Shown here: positions 52,166 to 63,071 of the stretch, piece after piece | Numbering within the stretch: the first letter of the stretch is position 1 | Layout: each line of letters begins with the position of its first letter | NCBI GenBank assembly: GCA_946811695.1 | Contig: OX328128.1 | Span: 31,225,915 to 31,289,914, forward strand | Direction of reading: 5' to 3' | DNA: 64,000 nucleotides | Origin: Gonocerus acuteangulatus | Lineage: Eukaryota > Arthropoda > Insecta > Hemiptera > Coreidae | The notes under the pieces: model-generated | What the model was told of the DNA's origin: nothing | Databases searched by the model: none | What the model saw: only the letters and a program-made list of their open reading frames with translations | Position numbers and translations under genes: made by a program

Positions 52166-52852
52166 AACAGAACAAAACTCGTCCAACACAAGAATAATTA
52201 CTACGAAATTCTAATCATTAGGTGAGTTCTATTGTTTTAAATTTATTATTTTAATGCCTTTATAAAGGAATTGAATTTGATTTTTTCTACAAACGTTCTT
52301 AAATCCAAAACTAGTTGGAGCAAAAATAGTTAAGGAAATGTTTATTAAGTTTTACTGAAGCGTAGATCACGTTGATAATAAACTTTTCTGAAAACTTCAA
52401 AAACGAAAGTGTGTTTTGCTCCATTCCTATTAAAATTTTAGGCATTTAAAGGTACTTTTTGGAAAGTAAATTTAATCCTCTACAACGTTTATATCGACTA
52501 CTTTTTTCATTACGGGCATACTTTCTACGTTATTGGCAGAAAAGTGCCGAAAAACAAGGGTTTTATCGGTTTTTGATAATTTGTTACTCATTGGTGCGCT
52601 TTAGCGAAAAAATGACAGACATAAAATCGACATAAAATTCAATTCTCTACAATAATCCGTCATAAAAATATCCCCTTTCCATTGGAGGTTCCAGAGTTAG
52701 GGTCTCTGGAGAAGAACTGGAGAAAGTTGAGGGGTCGTGCATTAGGTCCAATGAAAGTACATTCGACCAAGTTAAGACCCACCAAGTTTCGTTTTTAAAT
52801 TTCAAAAATTGTGGGAAAAAAGGGGGGTGTCAATCGAGTTTTGAACACCCTG

Positions 52853-52859
52853 TATATAC

Positions 52860-52922
<63 letters not shown>
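52853..52922. repeat. (TA)n microsatellite
   Basis: Follows ACACCCTGTATATACATATATA. Confidence 0.95.
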
Positions 52923-52926
<4 letters not shown>

Positions 52927-53015
52927 CATATATAAATCCTAGAATTACAAAATAAATGATAAAAATAATCTGACAATATTCTCAATTGTAAACATTTCTG
53001 TATAAATGTTAAGTT

Positions 53016-53153
53016 ATGAGTTATGCTCAATTCAGAACCCACCAAGTTCTGGTCACTCAACTGGAGTGCTACCAACGCGTGGCCAATACGTTGCGACAGG
53101 CGAAGAACAACGTGGCCCCTGCCACCAACACCACCATTGTTAAGGGCCCATAG
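53016..53153 (+). CDS. Candidate small ORF or terminal exon, 45 aa
   Basis: ATG to TAG, 45 residues starting MSYAQFRTHQVLVTQLECYQ and ending NTTIVKGP. The stretch is GC-richer than its surroundings and all frames are rather open, so coding is unproven. It lies between a (TA)n tract and a hAT-type MITE. It could be a retro-fragment of a real gene. Confidence 0.25.
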   Translation: MSYAQFRTHQVLVTQLECYQRVANTLRQAKNNVAPATNTTIVKGP

Positions 53154-53193
53154 TGCTAAGCACCTTGGGTCCCAGGAGGCCAAGAATAGCCAC

Positions 53194-53966
53194 CATGTGC
53201 GCATATAAGGGGGGGGGCTGAGATTAGGGGGTATAGAGTCGTTGTATAATGTTAATGTTGTATTAAAAGTCTCTTAATAGTCATAGGACACTGTAAATCT
53301 TTTCTTCAGTTAAATAATAGAAATGAAATTATGTAACAAGAGTTGAGATTGAGTATTTGAATATTTGAAATTAAAAAAAAAACAAAAAAAAAAACAACTT
53401 TATTTTACGGTATTTTAGATAGATCGATTCATTAAAAGATCGGTCTTTGGAGAACGATTCTTAAAAAATATCGGAGTTTGGAGATCGATATATCGTATTA
53501 AAAAGATCAATTCAGATCGACCATCTCTACTCGGAAGTGTTTCGTTCCGTATGAAGTGTTTATTGCTTTTTCCGCGATTTGAAAGAGACTTTCAGCCTTA
53601 AAAAGGGTTAATCGATGTTATTCGGTATCAACAATGACAAGGGAATTGGTTATTCATGAAGAAGTCGGGAAACGGAGGAATTTGGCAAGTCGGAGTCGGA
53701 TAAATTCTCCTAGATCATCCTCGCGGGGGGAAAATGCCTCCCCCGAAATTTTGATTTAATCGATAAAAATGTGTCATAAAAACCTCAAAAAAAGATCGGT
53801 TAAGCCAGAAAAAAATATATGTATATTTTTTGGGTGTAATACGTATAAGAGCTGTTATAGCTTTTTATCTGGCCAACTATTCCAAGTTTTAGGTTGGAAG
53901 TATTCCACACCCCCAAATCATCCGGTGCTCCCCCCCCCCCGAAATAATTTCCTATATACGCCCCTG
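53194..53966. mobile_element. hAT-type MITE copy, interrupted
   Basis: Left end CATGTGCGCATATAAGG and right end CCTATATACGCCCCTG match the family. About 500 bp of unrelated AT-rich DNA lies between the first G-run and the family body, which resumes near 53715. No matching 8-bp flanks are seen. Confidence 0.55.
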
Positions 53967-54374
53967 CTGTGAAATTTGCATTCAGTGTGCCAACAATCTC
54001 CTGCGTGCTGGCTTTACTGCCGGAATATTCCTATAGAGAAGGTCCAGTACGCAAGTGAAGTAGAATAAACCATGCATAAAAGTTGAAAAGATAATTGTAA
54101 GGAACATCAAGGTAACATCTCACAGGATATCTAGACATCTGTGAAAACCAGGAAATGTGATTGCAAAATAGTTGGCGAGGTCAAAAAGATGAATATCTCA
54201 TTGGAATATCTAAACACTTTATAAAAATTCAATTTCTGCGGTTCATGATAAGATTATAGTGCTTGATAAACGGTGGTATGGCAAAGGTCAAACAGACTTG
54301 CAAGACTGAATAATCCTACTACACCGTAAGCTTCTTTTCAAAGGACTGTATCTGTTTTCCTGAACACTTCGTGC

Positions 54375-54530
54375 CCAAGGTACTGGAATCGATTTTCACT
54401 AGGGGTAGTGGGGTTTTTATAAAAAAGAAAAGGCATTAACCTTATCCTTGCTAGAAAAGAGAGGTTACCTGCAAACAAACAGTATCAAAAATCTGTATTA
54501 TCTAAAACTCGACGTTAAAATTTAAATAAA
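54375..54530 (+). mobile_element. SINE family 1, truncated plus copy
   Basis: Begins at a B-box-like GGAATCGATTTTCACTAGGG and runs through the CTTATCCTTGCTAGAAAAG body to GACGTTAAAATTTAAATAAA. Confidence 0.65.
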
Positions 54531-54641
54531 TAATGTATCATAATAATATTAGAGTCTTTCCAAAATGACACAAGAACGTTAATGGCTTTCCGTAGGCGTA
54601 TTAATTGTTGAGGTCGTTAACGCAAAATGAATTACCCATAA

Positions 54642-55051
54642 CGGTACGTTTCCATTCTGACAAATCCGGCACATGTCGCGCGACATGTGCCGGGGACTTG
54701 TTGCACAGTTTTGTTTCCAATTCTCTGCTACATGTCGCAAAGGTATTTGATGCAAGAATAAGGTAAAATATATGTTAATCATATGTGCAGATAAGAAACT
54801 TATTAGGTTAGGTTCTGTGGAAACTAAACAGGCTTGTATGTGTAAACGGTCTTTTGCGCCTGCGCGTGTTCCTGGCACAAGTTGCGGGCTGTTTCCATTA
54901 CCCTAGACGCGGGAACATGTTTTGCCGCGCGGTCGTCTGGCACATTTTTGTTCCAGGCACATGTGCCGCGACTTGTTGCTAATGGTTTCTATTCTGCGCT
55001 TTGCGCCCGGCACATGTCGCAGAGGAGATTTTTAGAAATGGAAACGTACCT
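54642..55051. mobile_element. MITE with GGTACGTTTCCATT ends and an internal 28-bp palindrome
   Basis: Left end GGTACGTTTCCATTCTG; right end, reversed, GGTACGTTTCCATTTC. The interior repeats the CGGCACATGTCGC module in both orientations, including a perfect 28-bp palindrome at 54666-54693. About 410 bp, non-coding. It sits about 110 bp downstream of the ACOT13-like stop codon. Confidence 0.75.
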
Positions 55052-55141
55052 TAAGTAACCCATAACTTTTATATCATAACCTATTTCACAAAAAATCTTT
55101 ACTGGTTAAAACTTACAGTATCAATCTGCTTATAAAAAAGT

Positions 55142-55147
55142 TTTATT
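55142..55147 (-). terminator. Polyadenylation signal after ACOT13-like gene
   Basis: AATAAA on the minus strand, 14 bp past the stop codon. Confidence 0.55.
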
Positions 55148-55161
55148 TAGTATGAGCAATA

Positions 55162-55611
55162 TTATAAAGCATTTTCTTGAGGGGATTTTGAAGCTATGAA
55201 TTTTGTGTGCAATCCTCTAGCTATTAAATTATCGGATGTTTGAGAAATGAGTACCTCAAGGAATGCCAGGTTTTTACCAGATTTAATAACTTTAGCATCA
55301 ATGAAAATGTCTTCACCAAGAGAAACTGGATTATAAAAGGAAACATAAAGATCAACAGAGACACCGCGATCACCGTTTCGTAGAGTTGCAAGAGCTACAC
55401 CAGAGATCACATCGACTATAGTGCAAGTCAAACCTCCGTGGAGTTTACCGGTAATGTTTGTATGCTCTTCGGAGACTGTCATTTCTGCTTTACATTCGCC
55501 ATTTTCTGCCTTTATTAACTTGACTTTCTTTAATACTTGATCAAATCCTACTTTCTCCTCCGTCAAAAGCTTCCATATCTGCATAATTGTTCTTGAACCA
55601 GAATGGGACAT
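55162..55611 (-). CDS. ACOT13: Acyl-CoA thioesterase 13 (THEM2-like), single exon
   Basis: 149 residues, against about 140 for the vertebrate enzyme, with no introns. The PaaI-type hotdog core is complete: N in HTNITGKLHGG, HGGLT, the catalytic Asp in TIVDVISG, GVSVDL with its Ser, SLGEDI, and LIARGLHTKF near the end. These match the Asn, Asp and Ser that line the active site of human ACOT13. The family hydrolyses medium- and long-chain acyl-CoA, acting as a tetramer in cytosol and mitochondria. The start (MSHSGSRTIMQIWKLLTEEK) is the first ATG of the open frame. A minus-strand AATAAA at 55147-55142 lies just after the stop. An intronless copy may be the normal state or a retrocopy; the intact frame and nearby poly(A) signal favour function. 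Confidence 0.88.
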   Translation of the reverse strand: MSHSGSRTIMQIWKLLTEEKVGFDQVLKKVKLIKAENGECKAEMTVSEEHTNITGKLHGGLTCTIVDVISGVALATLRNGDRGVSVDLYVSFYNPVSLGEDIFIDAKVIKSGKNLAFLEVLISQTSDNLIARGLHTKFIASKSPQENAL

Positions 55612-56758
55612 TCTTCAAAAGTATAGTCACAATTTATCTTAGCCATTCAATGAGTGCTTCAAATCAGCTGTTGTTGCCCGAATAACCTTTGTTATGATGT
55701 TGTTGTTTAGGAGAAGGATCTTGCAAACACGTGTTGTGGTATGAATAGTTTTAGGTAAGGGTACTTAAGTATTAGCTTCAACGCAGATTAAAGATGTTAT
55801 CCATGAACGCAGGTCTCGTTCAGTTATCTTGATCATAGATAACGCATTTCTATTGGTCTATTCCTATGAGCAATTCTATTGGCCATTATGTTTATAGTAA
55901 CCTTATTGTTCCCTTTCTACTTTGAAAGCAATTCATTTTTATATTATTGTTTTTTACGTGATTGGTGTTTCTTTATTGTTATGCGATTTCCTTGTTTGTT
56001 GTTTATTTTACAGAAACAAAGGAAGCACTGTTAAATTGCATATCGGTCCATTATCCACCGAAAACCCATCCTTAATCTATATTATCAACGAGTTGGATTG
56101 ACTAGATTTTCGTCCAAACATATATTGCAGTAAATCCGTTTGAGAAGAAATAATTTGTAGAAAAAAAAAATGACCTATTTTTCTTTACATTAGTTGCAAA
56201 CATTGAGTGTCTTGTTGTAACCAGGCGTCGAGAGTTGCATAAGAATTGGTCATGAATTGTCTCGATTGGAGTGGCCTGACAACAAGCCCAGATCCCAGAA
56301 GCTGTTTGTCAGTCAAGACTGCTCTCGAGAAGAATGGTCAAGGTTCGCGGAGGAAACGGACCATTAGAGTGGTCCTAATTGAGATATGACTGCTCGTGGA
56401 CTGACAGGAAACTGGTCATTCAGCTGACAATGGGGACACGCGGGGTCAGGCAGCCATGTCCTCTTGTATATGAGCTTGGGGGACTGGTGGTAAGGTTTTC
56501 ACCAATGACATTTTTTATGGATCGGCAACTCGGGCAGTGAGCCCTCCGTGAAATAATTAGAAAAGAGGGGGGTATTATGGAATACCATTTACATTTCTGC
56601 AAATAATTTATTGATTTTTTAATATAAATCCCTAATACCACCATGAGTACATACTCTAAACAGTTGTAATGAACTTTCTAAACTGAAAAAACATATTCGT
56701 ATGGCAATCATTAAAAAGATTTAAGGTTTTGTAGAAGTTGGAAGTTGGAATACAGAAT
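55612..56758. other. Upstream region of the ACOT13-like gene, no gene seen
   Basis: Should contain the minus-strand promoter just right of 55611. I see no clear TATA box and no frame with family similarity. Confidence 0.45.
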
Positions 56759-57007
56759 CATGGGCGTAAATAGAAAATAATTTCGGGGGCTGAGACCGTT
56801 TCCGGTGTATGGAATACTAACTATTTAGATCTTGGAAGAGTTTTAGCCAACTTAAACGCTATTACACCCAAAATAGAATATTTTTTATGAACTAAATGAT
56901 CTTATTTAATTTATTTTTAAGGGTTTTATGAATTTTTACCGATCAAATCTAAATTTCGATGGGGGGGGGAGGTGCAGCCCCCTCAGCCCCCCTTATATAC
57001 GCCCATG
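56759..57007. mobile_element. hAT-type MITE, complete copy with 8-bp TSD
   Basis: 249 bp, inverted ends CATGGGCGTAAATAG / CTTATATACGCCCATG, flanked by TACAGAAT on both sides (56751-56758 and 57008-57015). Long G and C runs lie just inside the ends. An 8-bp duplication indicates hAT transposase. No coding capacity. Confidence 0.88.
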
Positions 57008-57281
57008 TACAGAATCAATAGAAGGCAAAAGAGAAAGAACGTCCTCACATATACCAAATGGAAGTTCATCAGAAATTATGTGTTTTTCCCTCCTTAAAAT
57101 TTATAGTTTTGAAAGATTCATATTTATTGAGCTATATAGAACTATGTTAATTCGACTTACATTGTTGTTCACATGGAGGATGCTTGACTGAATTTCGGTA
57201 AATTGAATTAACAGATAAAACACGCTATTTTACGAGATCCCAAGAAACCCACATCTTTATAAGTCGGAAAATATCAAGGCT

Positions 57282-57287
<6 letters not shown>

Positions 57288-57337
<50 letters not shown>
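57288..57337. repeat. (TA)n microsatellite
   Basis: About 25 units. Confidence 0.95.
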
Positions 57338-57340
<3 letters not shown>

Positions 57341-57778
57341 ACAAACAAAAACGCAAATACATAAATTCTAACAGAGTTAAGTTTTTGTGTCTATTACAAA
57401 ACATTTATTAAATTTCCGATAGCTATTTTTTCTTTGGAATGCGTAAAAAGTATTGTTTCACAAAAAAACTCAACATCTAATATATTTTTTTTAATCACTG
57501 CGCTCATTACAAAAATACAACAGTTGCATTTTCAGGAGAAAGGAATATACGCGATAAATTACACAACATTTCAAAGATCACCGCGCGCGTCCAAATTCCT
57601 GCATATCGTAAATTTTTTTTATGAATCAAAAAAATGTTTTTATGAAATCTATATTCATCTAACTCTTAATCTTTTTAAACAGCATTATCATAATCCCCTC
57701 TTAATTACCTTGCCAAAAATGCTAAGTAAATTATCTAGCTTTATACTCATTTAGATGCCTCCCAATGCGATAGCAATC

Positions 57779-57781
<3 letters not shown>

Positions 57782-57815
<34 letters not shown>

Positions 57816-57828
57816 TTATTTATTTAAC
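57782..57828. repeat. (TA)n then (TTTA)n
   Basis: A short TA run followed by TTTATTTATTTATTTA. Confidence 0.93.
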
Positions 57829-58029
57829 TCTCGAAGTGTGAAACTTCTTCGATAATTCGAACAGAATCTGTTGTCCCGAGTCATTACAAGTAAATTTAAC
57901 ATCTGTAAGTTGATTTCAGACCAAAATCGTGGAATATTATTCCACTATGAATAAGTCGAGGTGAAAATTGGCATCCGGGGAGCAATTCTAAGACTTCCAA
58001 TTCTATGAGTCAAACTCTTTGAAATTACT

Positions 58030-58285
58030 TGAAATGGGGTGGTAGGGGCGTCCCCTACCGGTGTGGTGCCGGTCGAGTGGGGGAGGGTCTTCCGGTGTCG
58101 TGGGCCCTCAGGACCAAAGGGTCCATGAGCAAGGAGGGTCTGGTCGGCTTGGTCCCACCGAACAGACCCTCGGTCACTAGCTCTTGCCATGTAATATCTG
58201 CAGTATACTGTAAACCCTCATCGAGTGGGGAATTGCGATATAGGTGGGCGTGCACTCGGATCCTGCCGTTGGCGCTGAAAAAAAC
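58030..58285. other. GC-rich island with A-rich tail, unknown origin
   Basis: About 250 bp of markedly GC-rich DNA with long frames on both strands, followed by an A-rich (AAAAAAACAAAAAAAAAA) end. On the minus strand one frame reads GRIRVHAHLYRNSPLDEG then TWQELVTEGLFGGTKPTRPS. A retroposed fragment is likely; no family recognised. Confidence 0.4.
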
Positions 58286-59469
58286 AAAAAAAAAACAAAA
58301 AACAGATGTCATCACCTCTATAATTCGGACTCCAATTGACAACTTCACTGATTTTTGAATCACTTGTAGTGATTGAGAGGTCATCACAAGGGCTGTATTA
58401 GCAAACAGTAACTTTTTAACACTGACGGTTAACAGAGGGGGATTTTACTGTGACGTTTCTTTATGCGAGCCTCCTTCTGAGGAAAGTACTTTCCCAAGAG
58501 CAACCAATAGCAGACAACCGACATTATGGGATGACCTGATACTATCAGAATAAAAGTTCAGTTAGCCTTTCTTGGCAAGGGGCTTTATGTGTACGCATAA
58601 ACCACATGTAGTTGTGTAAAAATTATGTAGATAATTTTAACTTCTATTTTATGCTTATTTTCTATTTTACTTGTATGTAAATAGAATTATTATCTCGATG
58701 AGTCGATTGTAAGTCGGACTGTTTGTAGATAGATTTGACTGATAAATATATTCATAATATACAAGGAGAAATCTCGCAATAATGCAAGGACACAGAGAAT
58801 TTCAACTATAAGATTACCAAATCATAAAAAAGGTAAATATTGAATACTTAAAAAGAAGTGACAAACTAGAGATTAGTGGACCAATGAAGTAGAAGGAGGT
58901 CAGCAAGGAGGTAGAAGATATAAAGATGACACTACCGCCTCCTGCGGATATGTGCTAAACGATTCTAGGGAGGACTGATTGGATCTCTCTGGAGTGGATA
59001 ATGGAGGAGTTATTCTAAGAGGTTACATCCACTCTCCCAAACCAAGGGATCTTCCAGTCTACTCCTACATTTGAGTGTATTTCCTCCCGCCCTATAGGAA
59101 GGAGGAATAATATATTTTCACGACGAACGGATGATGCAATCTGGAAGTAATAACGAAATATTTCTTTGTTTCATAAATCAAGGATCACGCAAAACCCCGG
59201 TCTTTTAAATTTGTATATTTTTATAATGGGATCGGTTTGGGCTCGATTAATAAATTCGTACCTAGCTCTATAGTTCTAAAATCAATGGGTAGCAAATTGT
59301 TCGAAATCACAGAAAAACGAGAATATCAATGCAAAATTAGTATTAATATTCGCATGCAAAATGGATATATACTCTGCTCAAACGATTTTGGGTGTCCTAC
59401 AGACAGCCTGATAGTGCTTTTTTTCAAAAATTCATTTTATTAATGTTAAAATTTTTGTTTTATGAAGTT

Positions 59470-59698
59470 TTGTTCAACCAAACTCCTGCTTCACCAAGTC
59501 CCTCCATTTCCACCGGTCCATCGCATCCTCCACCGTCAGTCCTCTACCAACCATACTCTCTCCCACTCTATCCTTCCATCTCACTGGGGGTCTTCCTCTC
59601 CTTCTTCTACCCTCCGCTTCCCAATTAATCATTATTTTTGGTAGTCTCTCATCACCCATTCGTCTCATATGACCATAACATCCGAGTCTTCTATTTGA
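59470..59698 (-). pseudogene. RTE-like retrotransposon 3' end fragment
   Basis: Minus-strand frame with GHMRRMGDERLPKIMINWEA, GRRRRGRPPVRWKDRV and DRWKWRDLVKQ. This is the typical C-terminal tail of RTE/BovB-type and similar reverse transcriptases. It has no catalytic domain and is a dead 5'-truncated copy. Confidence 0.7.
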
Positions 59699-59808
59699 AC
59701 AAGGAACGTAATAGTTTAATTTCTTTTCAGCCTTAGGTTTGAGCTAGGAGTATTGATAAACATTAAACACTGTCTTCCTTGCACGACCCGAAAAGCAGGC
59801 TGGTCCTA

Positions 59809-59973
59809 AAGCAGGCTGCACACGGTCAGGCAGGCCTGTCAGTTAGACCTGAACAATCCGCCTGAAGGCCGGTCGCCTGAAAGTGTATATATTCCGGCCG
59901 GTCTGTCAGTTAAGACTGTTCAGGACTGTTCATGTCTAACTGGCAGGCCTGCCTGACCGTGTGTAGTCTGCTT
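59809..59973. mobile_element. AAGCAGGC inverted-repeat MITE, copy 2
   Basis: 165 bp, ends AAGCAGGCTGCACACGGTCA and TGACCGTGTGTAGTCTGCTT, nearly complementary along the full arms. Shares the CCTGAACA.TCCGCC and ATATATTCCGGCCG modules with copy 1. Confidence 0.82.
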
Positions 59974-59996
59974 AATTTTCAAATAGCAAACTACCA

Positions 59997-60244
59997 AAAT
60001 TCTACTTGCTCGACTCAGAATTGGCCAAACAAGACTAGGATACAAATATCTCTTGAATGGACTTAACAAACCAACTTGTGATATATGCAATAGAGACTTT
60101 ACCCTAGAAGAACTACTAACGGATTGCAGAGAGCGACATAAACTTCATATCACACACGACATGGACACATTGCTGAGGGACAGCAGCCAGTATATAAACA
60201 CAATATTCTCCTGCTCACACAACAAACTATACCATCTCATTTGA
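59997..60244 (+). pseudogene. 3' fragment of a related non-LTR ORF2
   Basis: Open frame reading KILLARLRIGQTRLGYKYLL then NKPTCDICNRDFTLEELLTDC and ending NKLYHLI. It aligns with the C-terminus of the intact ORF2 ([39 protein letters not shown]). Only the last 80 or so codons remain, and the copy is clearly divergent, so it is a different family member. It begins about 24 bp after the AAGCAGGC inverted-repeat element. Confidence 0.8.
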
Positions 60245-60416
60245 AGACATCTGTTGTATAGGGTATGGATTTTAGGCATATTTCAGGTAATTTAAAAACT
60301 GTTTATGGGAATAAGTTAATCAAAATGTTGATCAAAATGCTGGTTCATTAGACCATACAGATGCCGTCTTGAAGGAGTGAAATCGCCGTAGTAGCGAACC
60401 ACTTATGAATAAATAG

Positions 60417-60419
<3 letters not shown>

Positions 60420-60473
<54 letters not shown>
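60420..60473. repeat. (TA)n microsatellite
   Basis: About 27 units, ending just left of the inverted repeat at 60475. Confidence 0.95.
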
Positions 60474-60474
<1 letters not shown>

Positions 60475-60476
<2 letters not shown>

Positions 60477-60519
60477 GATTTTGTTGGTTAACGAACTCGT
60501 TCAATCGTTTGATAGGGAC

Positions 60520-60595
<76 letters not shown>

Positions 60596-60628
60596 CTATC
60601 AAACGATTGAACGACCAACAAAATCGGT
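60475..60628. repeat. Inverted repeat around a (TA)n core
   Basis: Left arm 60475-60522 (CCGATTTTGTTGGTTAACGA onward) and right arm 60589-60628 are complementary except for 10 bases missing from the right arm. A (TA)n tract of about 67 bp separates them. The arm sequence is the 5' part of the repeat family seen at 36.97 kb. Confidence 0.82.
60522..60590. repeat. (TA)n core of inverted repeat
   Basis: About 34 units between the two arms. Confidence 0.95.
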
Positions 60629-61110
60629 CCATCTGGAGGGGGGGTTTACTCAAGAGCCAAAGTAGTTATTTGCTAATAATATTCGTAATTTTTGTTATAT
60701 TTCAACGAAACTCGGTATTCGTTGTGGTCAACTGAAGCGATAAATGTGTTGTAAAAATAAACTAAATTGGTTCACTAGGGGGTGGGTTTACCCTGGAGCC
60801 AAAGTAGTTATTTGCCAATACCAGTCGTAATTTTTATTATATTTTATTCATCAAGACGAAAATGTGAAGCTTTGTGTATTTATTACGTAATGTAGTACCC
60901 CATATACACAAAACTCTGTAAGGAAATTAATTACAAAAGTTATAATTGAAACAGGTGCTCATAATAAATTCAAAAGAGCAGAACTATTTATGTTTTTATT
61001 TTATTTATCTATCTAGGTTATTTTAAGCAAATTAATTTGGAATGTACTCGACACTACCCGATTCTGAGAAAAGTGCGTAGTTATGCAGCTCCTGCGTGAC
61101 GGACCTTTTT
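60585..61110. repeat. Second copy of the 37-kb dispersed repeat
   Basis: Contains two units of the same minisatellite (AATCGGTCCATCTGGAGG, AACTCGGTATTCGTTGTGG), the TATTTATTACGTAATGTAG block and the same end, TATGCAGCTCCTGCGTGACG. It starts inside the (TA)n-centred inverted repeat. Confidence 0.78.
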
Positions 61111-62376
61111 TATAATTCTAATGTTCATGATTAGATGACAAGAAGGACCGATAGGAAGGAAGCCCATTGGCCAAAACCTATTATCTTGGAATTTTATCTG
61201 AGGTTACATTTTCTTTTAGGGTGATTATTTACAGTATTTACCTTTTTTATATATTTACATTATTTTACAAGGTTTGCTTACAATAGGTGTCTAGAACATT
61301 TGCGCTGTTATAGTAATAAAATGGCAATTCTCGCAGAATTTCGCGCGCAGAATTAATTGTACGTTTCCACTTGAATAATTCTTTCGCCGTTATTTATTTA
61401 GAAAATGATCACTAATCCTTCACCCTACTTAAGACTTTTGTAAAACATAGTTTTTTCTAAGGTGAAAATCTGGCGATTTATAAATTCCACAATCTGCCGT
61501 CAGAACTGAATCATTCTCATTAAGTGAAGCCTCGCTCCATTGTCAAAACAAGGCTAACACGTACGTCAACCGGTTAAGGTAGTCATGCAAATAGGGTAGC
61601 CAATGCGTTTTATGCAGTATTCCTTCTGCCAAAGCAGGATTGTAAAGAAAACGCAAGCCTTTTATATCCATAAGAGGATATCTTTTTGCATGTGTTGTAT
61701 TATGTTTATTGCGAGAAAATATGTTTATAAAACAATTTTATCGAATTGAACCGCCACTCTTCATAGTACTCTTCATAGTATGTATTACTATGTTTTTGAG
61801 GATTTTCAAATTCTTTACCTTTTCAGGAATCATTCTTAATCTAGGCGCACGGTAGTGTGCCAGGCCAAGTTCCGGCCGAAGCATACTGTGTGTATATTAC
61901 AGGCGGTCTTAGAGCCGACTTTTACCCTCTCATAACTTTCAACCAGGTAAAGATAAAGTTATGAAATTTTACACAGGTATTATACTACTAGATGGGAGTA
62001 AAACTGGAAATATTCATAATTCTACATCGAATAGTTTCTGAGGTATAAGCGATCGAAAATTGGGTTTTATAGGACTCACTCACTCACTGACTCATCAAAA
62101 TTATTAGGCAGTTCCCATGATGCTAGAGACTTGAAATTTTGCATGAAGATAGATATGAAGACGTTATTAAAGGAAAAAATCGAAAAATCGCGAAAAGTTG
62201 TGTTTGACTCCGCTTCTGGGGCGGGGGCGTACCAGTTTTGTACTTCCTTCGGAAACCCATCATTCCGTCCGAAACCCTTGATGTGGGGTATCAAATGAAT
62301 TGTCTCGGTATAAAGAACCTATATTTGATGTTTTAAGAAACAATTAGACGCATATAGGCTCGGTAAAAATCTTATA

Positions 62377-62612
62377 CCAGCTGTCTGTCTGTATGTTTGT
62401 TCCTCTTACAAATCCGTACCGTTTGACCGATTTTGACCAAACTTGGGACAAAGATGGGTCTTGATACGGGGAGAATCATAGGCTAGGTTAAATTGTCTAT
62501 CAGCTGTCTGTCTGTCTGTTTGTTCCTTATACAAATAAACTCCGTTTGACTGATTTTGACCAAACTTGGCACACAGGTAGGCCTTGGTCCGGGGAATGCA
62601 CTAGGCTAGGTA
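62377..62612. repeat. Two-copy tandem repeat
   Basis: Each unit has CAGCTGTCTGTCTGT, TTTGTTCC, CCGTTTGACCGATTTTGACC and AAACTTGG; spacing about 128 bp. Confidence 0.75.
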
Positions 62613-62859
62613 AAAAAGTCCGACTCGCAGGAACTGCCTCATCTTAGCGCGGTTCCGTTCTTATCCCTAGTCTAATTTCGAAAGATTAAAATAGAAGCAG
62701 TTATTATTTTGTTGAGAGGAGATCGTTGACCGTTGATGATGCAAGGTAGGGATTGTCCGGGTTAGGTCACTGCTACTTAATAATACATACCCCATATGTG
62801 TATGTATGTGGGCATATATATGTACATATGTGTGCGTGTATATGTGTATGTGTATATGC

Positions 62860-62973
<114 letters not shown>

Positions 62974-63037
62974 AGGTATATTTACATAGATATGTGCATA
63001 TATTAGTGTTAAATATGTCCTACTTGTATTTACAGCC

Positions 63038-63071
63038 CTGATGAAGGCTTGAAGTTCAAGCCAAAACGTCG
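63038..63071 (+). ncRNA. Hammerhead-like ribozyme motif, Penelope-type terminal repeat
   Basis: CTGATGA is followed by a perfect 8-bp hairpin (GGCTTGAA-G-TTCAAGCC), then AAAAC and GTC. This is the layout of the short hammerhead ribozymes in terminal repeats of Penelope-like elements (CUGAUGA, stem II, GAAAC, GUC). The invariant G of GAAA reads A here, so self-cleavage may be lost. The call is based on motif order only. Confidence 0.5.
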
